Shown here: positions 1 through 11,097 of the stretch, one piece after another
How positions within the stretch are numbered: the stretch's first letter is position 1
Layout of the letters: each line of letters begins with the position of its first letter
Assembly (NCBI GenBank): GCA_026075535.2
Contig: AP026538.1
Span: forward strand, 3,968,001 to 4,032,000
DNA: 64,000 bases
DNA from: Tricholoma matsutake
Lineage: Eukaryota > Basidiomycota > Agaricomycetes > Agaricales > Tricholomataceae
Direction of reading: 5' to 3'
Position numbers and translations under genes: made by a program
Notes under the pieces: model-generated
Seen by the model: the letters and a program-made list of their open reading frames with translations, nothing else
Databases searched by the model: none
What the model was told of the DNA's origin: nothing

Positions 1-2
1 CG

Positions 3-3000
3 CCCCGACCTTCGTATCAGTCTCTTTCACGTCAGGATCTGCAGAATGTCGAAAAAGGCTTACGGTCCGACTCAGGAGCCTCAACCAGCCAAGGAAATCT
101 CGTGCCTGACCATGCGCCTGCAGCTCAGCATCAGCGGCTACTCAAGGCTCTGAAATCCAAGGATGAATTGAACACAACCAGATACAATCCAGCCACACTC
201 GTTTCTCACCCGGCGGCCGCCAGTAGCAACACGACTCTTCCTGAAATTCCTTCTGATGACGTGAGTGTTTCGTCATGTTTATTTCATCCTTTCCTTGTGT
301 TTGATCGGGTGTAATACGGGGAACATTCCTCGTATTCGCTTGCTCCTTCATGAGTTTGTTGTCCGTGAATATCTTCAAATTATCTGCTCAGATAACGTTA
401 CCGAGTGCCCCGGCTACGTAATGGGATGTGCCGAAATCCTATTGTCCTGCTCATCTCCTGTCATGCAACGCATTCATCCCCGTCCTTTCCTCTCCTATAT
501 CTTCTCTGATCCCCGTTTCTCCAGCAGGAGTTTGGTACTCCCTTCCTCCCTAGTTCTCCCAGTTCTCCTCTTCCTCACCGACGATTGTCGACTGCTGGAT
601 ATCCACCTGCTACTGGTTTGCAGCCATCGGTTAGTTGTATCCCACAGACCACGCCAATCCTTACGCTCATCATTGATTCAGGTTCAACACGTTGAGAATC
701 CAACTACTTTGCCTGCGCACATCACTCCTGTCGCTCCCGAGTTTTACCACGCCAATCCACCCAATATGGGCGTCAACGTCGGCGCTCCCGATATCTCTCG
801 ATTGCAGGCATACCGAAATGTATTACCACAAGTCCCCATTGTAGATCGCCGCGGTACTTCAGCTTCCTCGCACCACATTTCTCAACAACCACCCTTGTCG
901 GGTACTCCCATCTCACACTCTTCCCCCTCACAACCTTTTCCCGACAAGAGATTTACAGACCTCCCCCCACCCCCCGCGAACGGAAAACCACTCATTTTCA
1001 CGGCAATGGCCGCTGTTAATCAAGGAAGCGGCCCAATACCTGTACCCGGTCGTGCTCCTACAATGCAGACACCTGCACCTGTTGGGTACGCCAATCCGCC
1101 CTTCCGTCCAACTCACCTTCCACATGTACAGCATGGGTATCCCTCCCCGCCTCCAGATTCTTTTCCACGACGGAAGGAGTCACTTGTCTCAATCCGGAAC
1201 CCTGGTCAACTTCCCCAGCCTCAACAGTTCAATAACACCTCTCAACCGATATCACCACCAAGAGAGCTCTACTCACATGCAATGGGAGCTAATAGGCAGC
1301 CTGTGCAAACTAACGAGCCTGTTACTCGTCGATCTCCTGCTAAAGTCAACAAGTTGACCAAAGCTCGTACAGCAGGGAAGTCGGCTTCCGATATCTCGAC
1401 CCTTTCGACGTATTCCCATTCGAGCACTGCGAGTATCCCCAGTCCTACACATCGCACCTCCTCCGCCAAAGGCCTGCTCACTACGCCTACATCGTCTACA
1501 TCTAAGTTGCCGCCTCCTGAACCAGCAGCTCCTCCGATACACATCGAGGGTAATGTGGTAGGAATACCGCTTGATGATGATCCATTTGCGAATGTTGAAG
1601 GTGTGAAGGTGGTAAGCCCGGTCTCGAGACCTGCAACTCCAACAAATACGACGCTGAAGGGGCGTCGATCCAAGAGCACGCTGCGGTCGACAGCGTCTAG
1701 AGACGAGTTGTCGGTCGCATATCATGATGTTCCCGAACGCGAACTGCCTGCTGAGCCTCAGAGCCAGACATCGGAGGCCAGCTCCCCTAATCATTCACCT
1801 GACTCTCCAGAGAAACTTTTGACCCCCCCACTTCATGACGAAGAAGAGCAGAAGGAAGTTCCCTCAGATATATCGAGTTTAGCTGAGGACCAGGAGGATC
1901 GCGAGGATCGGATAACTGGTTTCCTATCTGATCCGCATCTTCTGTGGTGTCTACTTCCGCTCCTCTCGTTCTATGACTGGTGTTTGGTTTTGAGTTTGTC
2001 CAGAGTGATTCGATACACACTTGTTCAGCACCCTCAGTTGCGTGAAACTGCGTTGGAGAGATTTCTGAAGCCGGTAGGATATACACGATGGGCCTGGGAG
2101 GAACCAGATCCGCTTTCATTGTCGTTGCAAGTACGAAGAGTTCTACTTTAACACTTCACTTTTGTACTTATCATTGACCGATATTCTAGGATCTCAGTGA
2201 TTATATGCGAGGGGTATCCACACCAACACACGAGTATGCTCGAGTAGCGGGGTTGTACGTGCACTCGCTGTCGGTGCATCCCAATCTCCGAGATGAGACC
2301 TTGAATGACATGGTTAACTATATGGGCGCATCCTGCCGTGCATACACTCGCGTCGTCCTTCGAATTCGTGCTCAAGCGGAAAAGGAAGCCAGCATGGTGC
2401 GCACTAAGGGAAACTTCCGCACAACTTATAGTCCCCCAAGCCGCACATCATCACCGACCATGTCATCATTCTCCCATTCCAATAATAGCCACATATCTGG
2501 TGGTCACGTTCCTTCGTCACCCAACAGCGCTGTCAATGCATTATCTTCACCGCTGTTTCGATTAAGCCGGGCCCCTCTGCTACGTGTTTTCGTGCCTTCA
2601 CCCGATGGAGACTGGTTGTCGGATAAGAGCGTGTTAGCGTGTGAAGCAGAGTGTAGGGGCGCAGGTGTTACCCCATTGATGCGTATCGGGGACGTAGTTT
2701 GGGATGTTGCCGTGGGTGACGAAGGCAACGTTGGTAGATTGGTTTGGGATGGCAGTTATCTTATTGTGCGTTTCCTATCCTGTCTTGTCCGTTCTGAGCT
2801 TGATGATTGTCATCGCCCAGGATCTTGATTACACTTACTCACCCATCGGCGACTTGCCAAAGTATATGCCGACCCTTGCCTTCCCCCCGTCGTATTTCCA
2901 CAGGGTGATACGCATGGGGGCAGAATCTACTAATCCCATTGCACATATCGATCTCCGACCCTGGGGGGAGGAAATAGCTCACAACCTGCAATTACTGCAG

Positions 3001-3519
3001 GACCGAGTACGGACCGAAACGTAGGTTATCTCATCTCATCCATCATGTTATGGATCGATGACCCGCCTGATCAGACCTCAAGGTACCTATCATAATGTTG
3101 TTCGCTGGGTGAACCGTTCTTCTTTTGTCATTCGCCCTCCCCATCGAGGCACAATGTGGTCGCCAAGCCAAAAGAACTACCACTCTGCCCCGGTTTCTCC
3201 CCGTATTCCTATACCCGAGTCGAGCGGTCTTTTCGTAGACCCTGGGTGGTACGGCACAATTGTGGTTGAGACGGAAGGAACTAATGAGGCGCTTGCGGAC
3301 CTGCAAGATCGTTGTGGGCCTGGTGCATTTCCTCCTCGACCTCAAGGGGTGAATGGACGTCCGATCAATCGAGACCAGAAAAAGGTGTTCCGAATCCTGA
3401 GAGAAAAGAGGTGGGTTTTGTGGCCTACTTGATTTGCTTCCTTCATGGTGAACATCTCTTGCAGTCGACCAGGAGAGATTTGGATCCGCGCCGTTTCGGC
3501 GAAAGAGCGGCTTCTGTGA
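3..3519 (+). CDS. Conserved fungal Ser/Pro-rich protein with helical C-terminal domain, 5' end missing
   Basis: I read seven exons: 3-260, 528-629, 682-2130, 2190-2765, 2821-3020, 3075-3410 and 3465-3519. All introns have GT..AG borders and all joins keep the frame. The five 3' introns are 51-59 nt; the first is 267 nt. The first ~450 residues are a Pro/Ser/Thr-rich, probably disordered stretch. The rest looks folded: a helical segment near 1915-2130 with an F-box-like run (LLSFYDWCLVLSLSRVIR), then conserved blocks ending in the terminal motif EIWIRAVSAKERLL. I recognise this as a protein conserved among basidiomycetes but know no function for it; the F-box resemblance is only an impression. 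The start lies left of the window. The gene is rich in CG and free of stops, unlike the transposon-derived sequence to its right, so it is probably a live host gene. Confidence 0.75.
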
Positions 3520-4137
3520 TTGGCATCACTATTTTTTTCTTGTGCTCTGAATGAAAAACTAATTGTTCTGTCTTTTCCATCATGGTACAATGTAGATGTT
3601 GCTTACATTTATTTCATTTCATTTATACCCGTAGAGATGTACAATGGGACTCTGAAAGTCCCCTATATGTATATGCCGAAATCGGACAAAATTTGGCCAT
3701 ACATTAAGATTGGGCCCAAGTTTCAGGCGAAAATTGGTGCATATCCGCATTTGTATGTCTATCACAGAACAGACAAAAAATTAGCGACAGGGCCAGAACT
3801 CTTCCAACGCATCTTCAAACGCTATCATCGACCTATGTGGCCCACATAGCGACAAAGACACAGTGGATTGGCTGTGGAAACACCCTACGGCAAGATTCCG
3901 TTTGTCCCCAATGTTGGTCCGCTTTTTCGTAGCCCGGTGACCGATACATCAGCAAGCTTCGATGTATGCACCGTGCCCATGGATCCGTCTCGCTTGAGGC
4001 CGTGCATCAACTCACACAGTGATGCATTCGAACGACAGTTAATCGAAGCTACGATCGTGACCTGCTGTCACTCTTGTGTACCTCAAACTCCCATGTCGAT
4101 TACTTGAAATACACGCTACAATAACACTGCTTCAAAG
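3520..4137. other. Intergenic, no gene seen
   Basis: This stretch holds the 3' flank of the first gene and the 5' flank of the next. Short open frames exist but show no recognisable domain and no convincing splice pattern. Confidence 0.4.
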
Positions 4138-4774
4138 ATGTCGAAAACTGGAGATGGAATTCAGATTATCGGCAGCTATGGAATGGAGCTCGAAGCTGGT
4201 CATCTATATGGTGTTCTCACGTATCGAGGAGAGCTTGCATCCTGGAACTGGGCCTTTTTCTTTCCCAACCCCTCCGTATCACCGATCGGTTCAGCAGGGA
4301 CGCTATTCCATGTCGTCAATGCCAACGACACCGTGGAGTGGAAGTTTGAAATCGAGACGAAAGATGTCGTCACCTCTCCTCATATTGTTGCAATAATTCG
4401 ACTCGCCATGCTGAATCAATTCCAAGATTCGAGTTATGAAGATATCGTCGGTGATTCGGAGGGCAGCATCCGGTCGATGTTCCAGATGGTGCCCATTCCA
4501 ACGATGGGATCGTCCGTCCGTCGAGCTGAGTTCAGCTCGCGGACATGGTTCCTAGATGCTATCAACATGCTGGATGATTGTGGAGTGGTCGCGTGCGAAG
4601 ATGTGTGGCCATTAGAAAGGGAGATTCGACGACTTGGTTTCACAGCAATGGATAATTACTTAGAAAATAAAGGTATGTGGCGATTCTTCAGTCTGCTGGC
4701 CTAGATTCACTCTATCACGGCTATCTGCAGGATGGACGGTCTATGCAGCAGAACATTGCTCGCCTTGCGCATGA
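4138..4774 (+). CDS. Small conserved fungal hypothetical protein
   Basis: Two exons, 4138-4672 and 4731-4774, are joined across a 58-nt intron with a GTATGT donor and a CTGCAG acceptor. The product is about 192 residues. It begins MSKTGDG and contains LASWNWAFFFPNPSVSPIG, a tryptophan/phenylalanine-rich block that I associate with a common basidiomycete family of small soluble proteins of unknown role. There is no signal peptide or membrane segment. The intron is the only way to avoid the early stop after the donor. No in-frame stops or frameshifts are seen, and CG content resembles the upstream gene, so I take it as intact. It is the last host-like gene before the repeat-rich region. Confidence 0.65.
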
Positions 4775-5559
4775 TGTATGCCATTTTAGGCGTAACCACA
4801 TCTTAGCAGGTAGGAGAACTCATTGTTCGTCAATTTGACTGCCTTCTCGATCTGTCCCACAAATTCACAATGACGTTTAGACTTATCTCTTGCATATCTC
4901 CGACGTTTCTTGGGTCAGGGTTTTTCCTTAAGGGGAAGATGGACGCTTGGGGGCTCGTCACGCCGAGCTACAGTCAGAAAATGTTGTCTATTTTTTTTTT
5001 TCCTTTTCCAACATATCATATAGTAATAAAGATTAGTAGCGGAAGTCACGATCCGTGTTATCTTTGCTCACAATCTGATACTTTCAGGTCGCCAATCTGG
5101 TCCTGATCTTCGAAGGCTGATGAAGCATTTTCAAGAGGCGTGAAGATTTTACTTTTTTTTTTCGGCTCGGAAAGGCCAGGGATCAACCATAATGCGAACG
5201 TGAAGCAGAAGTTTATCCACGCCCCAGATCATAAACTTTTGTAAGGTCTGTTTCAGCATTTTGTGGTACTGAAGTCAGACTTAGCATAGTTCCAGTTATC
5301 GATCTGACTCGTGTTGCTCTTTTTATAGCGAAGAATGGATTAGTAGGGCCGTCGGATCGGCGGTTCCCTTCCATATCTTCATCCAGCTTGCAAAACAGTT
5401 ACCATACAAACGAACCCGATGATCATTGAGCCGTTGTCCTGTTTCTGACAGTGCATACTTAATGAGGTTCTTTACTATTTCCATATTGCTTCTGACAACG
5501 TTTCGTCGTTGGCAGCACCAACGGCAAGCTTGAATGCTCTTCAGTCTGCCGATAATACC
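4775..5559. other. Intergenic, no gene seen
   Basis: The sequence is AT-rich with poly-T runs near 4987 and 5153. I see no supported reading frame. Confidence 0.4.
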
Positions 5560-5778
5560 AGGCTTCTAAAACCAGCTCTCTCGTGTCGTTAGAAGTGGGC
5601 GTAATCCAAGTACAATATTTTATGAGATGAGAGAAAAATCCTATTTGAGACATCCGAACACTGAACTGCAAGTCTGGAACCCACAACTACTTAACGACAG
5701 AGAGGCTGGCAAATCAGCAAGAGGAAACCCAATTCTAGGGTCAGGAATACTTGAACCTTCATCAATATAATCTGCGAC
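5560..5778 (-). repeat. Copy A of an inverted duplication (gene fragment)
   Basis: Read on the minus strand, this segment matches 8572-8762 on the plus strand with modest divergence. Shared words include CTCTTGCTGATTTGCCAGCC and AAAATATTGTACTTGGATTA. It can be translated in part (KYCTWITPTSNDTRELVLEA), but the frame is broken and I do not recognise the product. The two arms lie on either side of the hAT-type element at 6374-8430 and could fold back on each other. Confidence 0.7.
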
Positions 5779-6079
5779 TTTACTGAGTCTGCTGTATTTA
5801 TTTCTGTTTGGTAAAAATATTGATGGCCATAGATAAGAACTTGAAGATAACGATCCTCGAGTCCAAGTCGTGAATTTAAGCTCAAGAATTTATCTTCGTA
5901 TGCGTCTGTCAACAGTGCGATTGGCAGAAAACTCAATTCATATGGCTCCACTCCGGCAGACTTGATTATAGCTTTGTTGGAAGGTGTAGTAGATCATGTA
6001 GACTATCACGACGATATCCTTCAGAATGCTGACAAGATTCTTGGGAGTCTAGAACCTAATCCAACAACTTCTTTTAGAT

Positions 6080-6365
6080 CACATTTCAGTGAAATGCTGT
6101 TGTACCTGAAATGTCTGTTTGTTTGCGTTCTCTTTGCTCACTGCAATGGCATTTACATCAGCAGCTCCCAAGTCTTGAATTGTTTGCTTTCCCAAGATAT
6201 TAAGAGGTGTTACTATAACTTCCATCTTGTCCTCGCCATCCTCCAATACTATCAGTAGAGCAATCCAGAAAGACAGAGTTTCCCCGAGCTGGTAGCAGCA
6301 GTCCCAATGACATCCTTCTTCTGAGTCATATATGGCAAGTGCAATTTTTATCTGGACCCAGCAAG
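6080..6365 (-). pseudogene. RecQ-like helicase fragment (part downstream of the hAT insertion)
   Basis: The minus-strand frame reads through GETLSFWIALLIVLEDGEDK and VIVTPLNILGKQTIQDLG. This is the region from just after helicase motif I to motif Ia of RecQ-like helicases, which are common as families in Agaricomycetes. The motif I P-loop itself is degraded: a GxxxxGK word appears only in another frame. A likely intron follows the block ending NKQTFQ. The gene appears to continue upstream across the hAT element into 8439-8506. Only the N-terminal quarter of a helicase is present, so this is a remnant. Confidence 0.5.
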
Positions 6366-6612
6366 GTCATTTCTAGTGTTTAAGGGTCCAGTTCGGTCGA
6401 GTATTTCGACCCCCAAGGGGGTCAACCGGAGACCAAAACCGGTCCACATTGATGCCCAGATTAGATAGACCACAACTGAACCAAATAGGACTGGTCCTAT
6501 TCGGTTCGGTTGACCCCAAAAGACCAGTTTGGACCAGTTTTACTACCATTTCACCTGCTCGCAGCGGTGGGATGTTGCTAATAGAAAAAGAATAACAAAA
6601 AAAAGAAAGAAA

Positions 6613-6649
6613 TGCCCCACAGTCTCGCATTTGTAGCGAGAGTGGGGCA
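6613..6649. repeat. Strong hairpin inside the hAT element
   Basis: TGCCCCAC pairs with GTGGGGCA and, after a two-base bulge, TCTCGC pairs with GCGAGA around a 7-base loop. An AAAG-rich stretch precedes it. Confidence 0.7.
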
Positions 6650-7029
6650 TCGTACATCGTTCCCTGGTACACATTGCTGTCAGCCTCGTTGTTCGTTGTA
6701 TCCCCCATTTGCATCGTCCCCGCATTGTCGTTCATCGTCTTCCCTGCGTTGTTGTTCGTCGTTCCCTCCCTGTCGTTTGTCACCACCCTCCCCATCTTTG
6801 TTGTTATTTGTTGTCTTCTCCCTGTCATTCATCGGCCCCTCCCTGTGTGCATTGTTGTTTGTCATCCCACTGGGCCAGGTTGACATGGTGCCATTTGTTG
6901 TCAGCACCTCCATTGCCCCCTACGAGCAGTGGCTCACAGGTGGGGTGGTAGTGCTGTGTGATGTGGCATGGGTGGGTGGTGGCTTGCAGGGGTGATGTAG
7001 GGATGGTGGTGTTGTCATTGTTATCAAAC

Positions 7030-7120
7030 CTGAAAAAAATCAAGTTGGTTAGTAAAAATAATAATAATCAATAGTAAAAGACATACCAGGGGCCCAAACG
7101 ATGCTAGTTGTCATTTGGGT
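7030..7120 (-). repeat. Repetitive two-exon module, copy 1a (intron plus CCCAAACGA palindrome)
   Basis: On the minus strand there is a well-formed intron, 7086-7030, with donor GTATGT, a CTAAC branch site and acceptor TTTTTTTCAG. Just upstream is an imperfect palindrome built on CCCAAACGA. The flanking frames encode low-complexity Asn/His/Gln-rich peptide. Similar intron-plus-palindrome units occur at 7821-7912 and 28435-28531, and a weaker one near 57728. Confidence 0.55.
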
Positions 7121-7820
7121 GCTTTGTGTTCATTTATTCGTGGTGGAAAGAGGTTCCAAGCTGGGCGGTAGGGCATGGCACGGGTAACCCTCAGGTATAT
7201 TTTCTTATACCCCTACTCATACCCGTGAACACTGTACCCGCATGGGTAGGGGTACGGTGTTACCGTGGGTTTTTGTGGGTTACCCCTGGTTATTCGTGGG
7301 TATTGATATGAATATGTATTTTAATAATCTAATTACACTAGATTAATATATAGAAAGTGACCCCCCTCTGAAGAGCACAACTACTATGATACACAAGCTT
7401 TATATACTAATCAAACAATATCTATGATACGCATCGAGTGAAACTGTAGCATAGATACATAGTAACCCATAAATAGAATGTAACATGTAACAAGAAAATA
7501 TTACTGTGACCGCAGGCAACTGAGGGCTGAGCTTGAAATCTCAACACAGATGATCACTCACCTGACCAAAATCTGGGTACCGGCATACCTGCACATACCC
7601 ATAACACCATGGAAAAGGGTACGGTGTTGCCTGGGTATGGCAATCCCATACCCATGACCAGAAACACATGGTGTTACCCATACCTGTGCCATGCCCTACT
7701 GGGCGGCATGTGTGTCAATGGAGGGGTGGGGCACAGAGAGGGCAGTGTGTCACCCCCATTGGTGTTGGTGGCATCATTCCTGTTGGCATCATTTATGTGT
7801 CGTTAACAAAAGAATAGAAC

Positions 7821-7998
7821 CTAAAAGAAAGTAAAAAACATTTAGTAGAAGTAATAATAAATGAATAAAAAGAACATACCCTGCCCAAACAATGGACTGG
7901 CGTCGTTTGGGCTGCCTGTGTTGTGTTTGTTGGTTTGCATGGTTGTTATTGTGGACAGAGTGATGATGCGGTGTTGTTGATGTTGTTGTTGTGGTCAT
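7821..7998 (-). CDS. Short low-complexity ORFan, copy 1b
   Basis: The minus-strand frame starts at 7998 (MTTTTTSTTPHHHS...) and is followed by an intron, 7879-7821, with donor GTATGT and acceptor CTTTTAG. After the splice only a few residues remain before a stop, so the product would be about 50 residues. The N-terminus is Thr/His/Asn-rich and ends in a basic run (PKRRQ) before the palindrome GCCCAAAC..GTTTGGGC. The same order (Thr/Pro/His tract, PKRR, palindrome, intron) recurs at 28415-28732. No function is known, and it may not be a protein gene at all. Confidence 0.3.
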
Positions 7999-8438
7999 GG
8001 GAAGTCATCAGGCAAATGGTGCCACTTTTGTTTTGGGAACACAAACATGACCACATGGTCTGTGTGCTGCCACAGGGCATATAAGCACCCACCCAAATGA
8101 CTACTTTCCCCCGAGCTTGTCCTACTTTATATACATATACTATAAATAGTAAAAATAACATTTATATTTTGTTCTTTTATATACTTATTTCTGTATCTTG
8201 TACTCAATTAATACTATATATCTACTAGTATAAACATGTGTGAAAGACTGGTTAAGACTGGTTTCAACCAGTTTTCTATCGGTTTTGTGACTTTCTCAAA
8301 ACTGATCAACTGACAACCAAACTGACTCCCACATGGGGTCAACTGCAACCAATGGTTCGGTCTCTTGCAGTTAAGTTTGGTTAAGGGTCCAGTCTTTTTC
8401 TGGTCTTATGGACTGGACCCTTGAACACTAGTCATTTC

Positions 8439-8506
8439 CTCAGTTTTCTTTCCACAAGATCATGTATTTCTTTGATAGTCCAAGTTTGTTGAGCCCAGGA
8501 TACCAT
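8439..8506 (-). pseudogene. RecQ-like helicase fragment (N-terminal part)
   Basis: On the minus strand a start codon at 8506 opens a frame beginning MVSWAQQTWTIKEIHDL. It reaches the 8-bp target duplication of the hAT element, and the helicase frame resumes at 6365 on the far side. The duplication contains an in-frame TGA where the family usually has arginine before Pro-Cys. This TGA is in both copies of the duplication, so the nonsense change preceded the insertion. Confidence 0.45.
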
Positions 8507-8571
8507 TTTTGGCAAGTGTGAAAAATATCAGATATGGCAGCTGTCAAAAAATACAATCAAACCCACAGATT

Positions 8572-8762
8572 ATATTGGTGAAGGTTTGAGTATTAGAATT
8601 GGGTTTCCTCTTGCTGATTTGCCAGCCTCTCTGTTGATAGTCATGGGTTGCGGTTTGGTGTTCAGATGTTTCAAATAGGATTTTTTTTCTCATCTCATAA
8701 AATATTGTACTTGGATTACACCCACTTCTAACAACATGAGAGAGCTGGTTTTAGGAGCCTGT
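8572..8762 (+). repeat. Copy B of an inverted duplication (gene fragment)
   Basis: This is the plus-strand partner of 5560-5778, with the same word order and scattered mismatches. The translatable part includes YCTWITPTSN on the plus strand. Confidence 0.7.
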
Positions 8763-9602
8763 GATAATACTGTCTTTGTTACTGATGCAAACAAGTTCTG
8801 GTGAGCAACTTGGATTCAGGGGCCTTGACATAGTAGTGACGTAGTCTAACAATCATGGCTTGCAGCATCATTGTGCTTCAATCAGAATAATCATTGAGAC
8901 CAACTCCTTGCACCTCAACTTATGACTAGAAACCCTCACACCACCATCAGTGACAGTGATCCAAGAGCTACGGTGACTTACTGCTCTCCTGCAGGGAAGC
9001 ACTCGCCTGATCAAGGCGAGCTTGTGACTGACTTCTGAAGAAACATCAAATTTAAGACTAAAAATGCTCATGGTGGTCACTTCACTCAACATCTGTATCC
9101 TCGGCTCTGGTGACAACTCGTTTTTACCTGCTGCCACTCTGTCTAGTCACTGGTTGCATAAATCCCAGCCACCTACACCAACTCATTGCAGGTGATGATG
9201 GTGGCCAATATGATTCCAACAGCGAATATGATTCCAGCGGTGGGGCAAATAGTCAAGGAAATCCACAAGGCAGCATCTGCTTAGGGTATGTCATCTGTTA
9301 TTTCTGCCTTCCAATGGATGCAATAATTTGGTTCTTAAAGATACAAGCACTACATGGAATTGATAGAACCTGGCACAAACCATGCTTGTATAAGATGCTG
9401 TGGTGATCCCACTGATTGTCTGCTAGACAATGGTAACTAACTGTTGATGAATCAATTACCTTGTCTGAAGGCAACAATTTATGTTCTGCTTCTCCTTTAG
9501 ATACACAGGGATGTTCTGCAGTAATCTCTGGGAATTTCTTTAATTGTTCATGATTATCGGTACATCTTTAGGAAGGAATGGAGACTTGTCTACTTAAGAT
9601 AG
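8763..9602. other. No gene recognised
   Basis: Short open frames on both strands show no recognisable motif. The sequence is poor in CG and probably transposon-derived. Confidence 0.35.
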
Positions 9603-10025
9603 GGTTCATTCACCCTCAACCACATCACATGGCTAAAGAGTAACAAACTGTAACACATTAGGATTTCTCTCTTTACTGTTTCCCTTAAATGTTTCTCTCA
9701 GAAGTAAAGCCTAAGACCTCCATAAAATATCCTTTGGAAGAAGTCTAGGTGCTTGATTGCTTGATTTTGAGGATGGAGGAAAGTTATTAGAGCTTTCACA
9801 GACATTGCTGGACATTGGTGTAAAGTTGATCTAACCCTAATAGCTTTACTCCTTCTTCACAATCAAGGGATCAGTAACCTAGACTCTCTTGAAAATGTTA
9901 TTTTCTGTGGATTAGAGATTTTACATTTGAGAAAAACACTTGTTTGAAGCAGCAATTACACAGATGGTTGTTGGTCACAAATCTCACAATCTGTCACTCT
10001 TTAGCCATGTGATTGTGAACGAACC
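9603..10025. repeat. Foldback (MITE-like) repeat, about 420 bp
   Basis: The left end GGTTCATTCACCCTCAACCA.. continues with CACATGGCTAAAGAGTAACA. The right end, read in reverse, gives GGTTCGTTCACAATCACATG followed by GCTAAAGAGTGACA. The two are imperfect inverted repeats of about 40 bp. I could not find a convincing target duplication. Confidence 0.5.
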
Positions 10026-10089
10026 TGATGAGTTATTATTATGTAACTTGTATATAACGTGTAAGATTTGCTTATCACAAGCTTTTTGA

Positions 10090-10106
10090 ATGTGCCAAAG
10101 GCACAT
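10090..10106. repeat. Short perfect hairpin beside the Helitron remnant
   Basis: ATGTGCC-AAA-GGCACAT, a 7-bp stem. On the minus strand it lies downstream of the helicase remnant, the place where a Helitron 3' hairpin is expected. I do not find the usual CTRR terminus immediately after it. Confidence 0.4.
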
Positions 10107-10184
10107 GGGTGATATTTATATTTATATCTACACATCTTTATATATGTACTATGATACATTATTGTACCCATCTTTATGTATGCT

Positions 10185-10960
10185 CTATCTACACATTATC
10201 CGGTAGTACTTCATTATATAGAATTTTTTTGTTATTGCCTCCTCACTTGTACTTGCCCAGATGGCTTTGATGTTGTGAACCAATGTCACCCAAGAGATTG
10301 CCACATAGAACTGCCCATGTGTAAAAACTGGAGTCCACAGGTCAAGACCACAACATGTCTGACAGACTGGCACTGTGACTTGTTGATTGTCATTGCAAAA
10401 GAGAGCTGCACTGGAAACTGCCTCCTAGTGAACTCAAAAGGCACTTGATCCTCAGTTGGTTGCAATATGATCCTTGGAATGAACACAGTCTCTCCAGCAT
10501 GATCCCCAGTAAGAAGCTGTACCTCCAACACCCTGTTTCTCATCCTTGTGAGAATTCCTCTGCTCCCATTGCAGACACTATGCCCAGGTTCCAGGTTCTG
10601 AAGCACCATCACTGGACAACCAATCTTGAGAGCTATCTGAGCCAATGGCAGTCCTGAGCAGTTGATCAAGTTCAGGTACTCCACTGGGTACATGAGCTCT
10701 CCCTGGTCTGGTGTGCTGTTTGGAATTGAGGCAGCACTGTGAAACACCCTCTGCTGTTCAGGGAACTTGTGAAGGATATAAGCATTGAGGTCATCCACAT
10801 CATCATTGCGGCTTGAGAGGATTGTCCAATCTGAGAAGTACTGGTCTGAGTGCTGTTGTGAATGATGGATGTCAGGATAGATGGCATCCATGAGGGAGTG
10901 GACTGAGTTCTCTGGGCATTTGACAGCTAACTGCAAAATTGTAGACCTTTTTGAAAAAAA
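10185..10960 (-). pseudogene. Helitron PIF1-like helicase, C-terminal remnant
   Basis: The minus-strand reading contains PVMVLQNLEPGHSVCNGSRG, then FPVQLSFAMTINKSQ, and after a one-base frameshift near 10350 continues with LDLWTPVFTHGQFYVAIS. These are the late helicase motifs of PIF1-type helicases as found in Helitron Rep/Hel proteins, where the usual text is INKSQGQ and HGQLYVALSR. The Rep nuclease domain and helicase motif I are absent from the window, so only the last ~250 residues survive. A cysteine replaces glycine in INKSQCQ, and tryptophan replaces arginine in the final motif, both consistent with decay. It cannot be active. Confidence 0.8.
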
Positions 10961-11097
10961 TGATTGGGTTGCCACATTACCAAAATGGGTGACAGCAAGC
11001 TCTGGGCTTCCACACACCCCGATCAATACCATGACCAACACAACAAATGCACAAAATCCTCATCCAATACAGTCTTGCCACCTATAAACATGCCAAA

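Larger units (their letters stand above)
6374..8430. mobile_element. Nonautonomous hAT-type transposon, 2,057 bp
   Basis: The left end reads TAGTGTTTAAGGGTCC and the right end is the reverse complement of TAGTGTTCAAGGGTCC. The element is flanked by a perfect 8-bp duplication, GTCATTTC, at 6366-6373 and 8431-8438. Eight-base duplications with TAG-type ends are typical of hAT elements. No transposase is encoded. The interior contains two intron-bearing repetitive modules (7030-7120 and 7821-7912) and a strong hairpin at 6613-6649. The insertion splits the RecQ-like helicase remnant. The 727-bp element at 24365-25091 has nearly the same ends, so both were probably moved by one absent transposase. 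Confidence 0.88.

Noticed and set aside
1269..1794. Minus-strand frames of 136 and 173 codons
   Set aside because: They are antisense to the large, well-supported exon of the first gene and show no domain.
6680..7043. Gln/Asn-rich minus-strand frames
   Set aside because: They are low-complexity translations within the nonautonomous hAT element. I kept only the intron and palindrome pattern as a repeat, not a protein.
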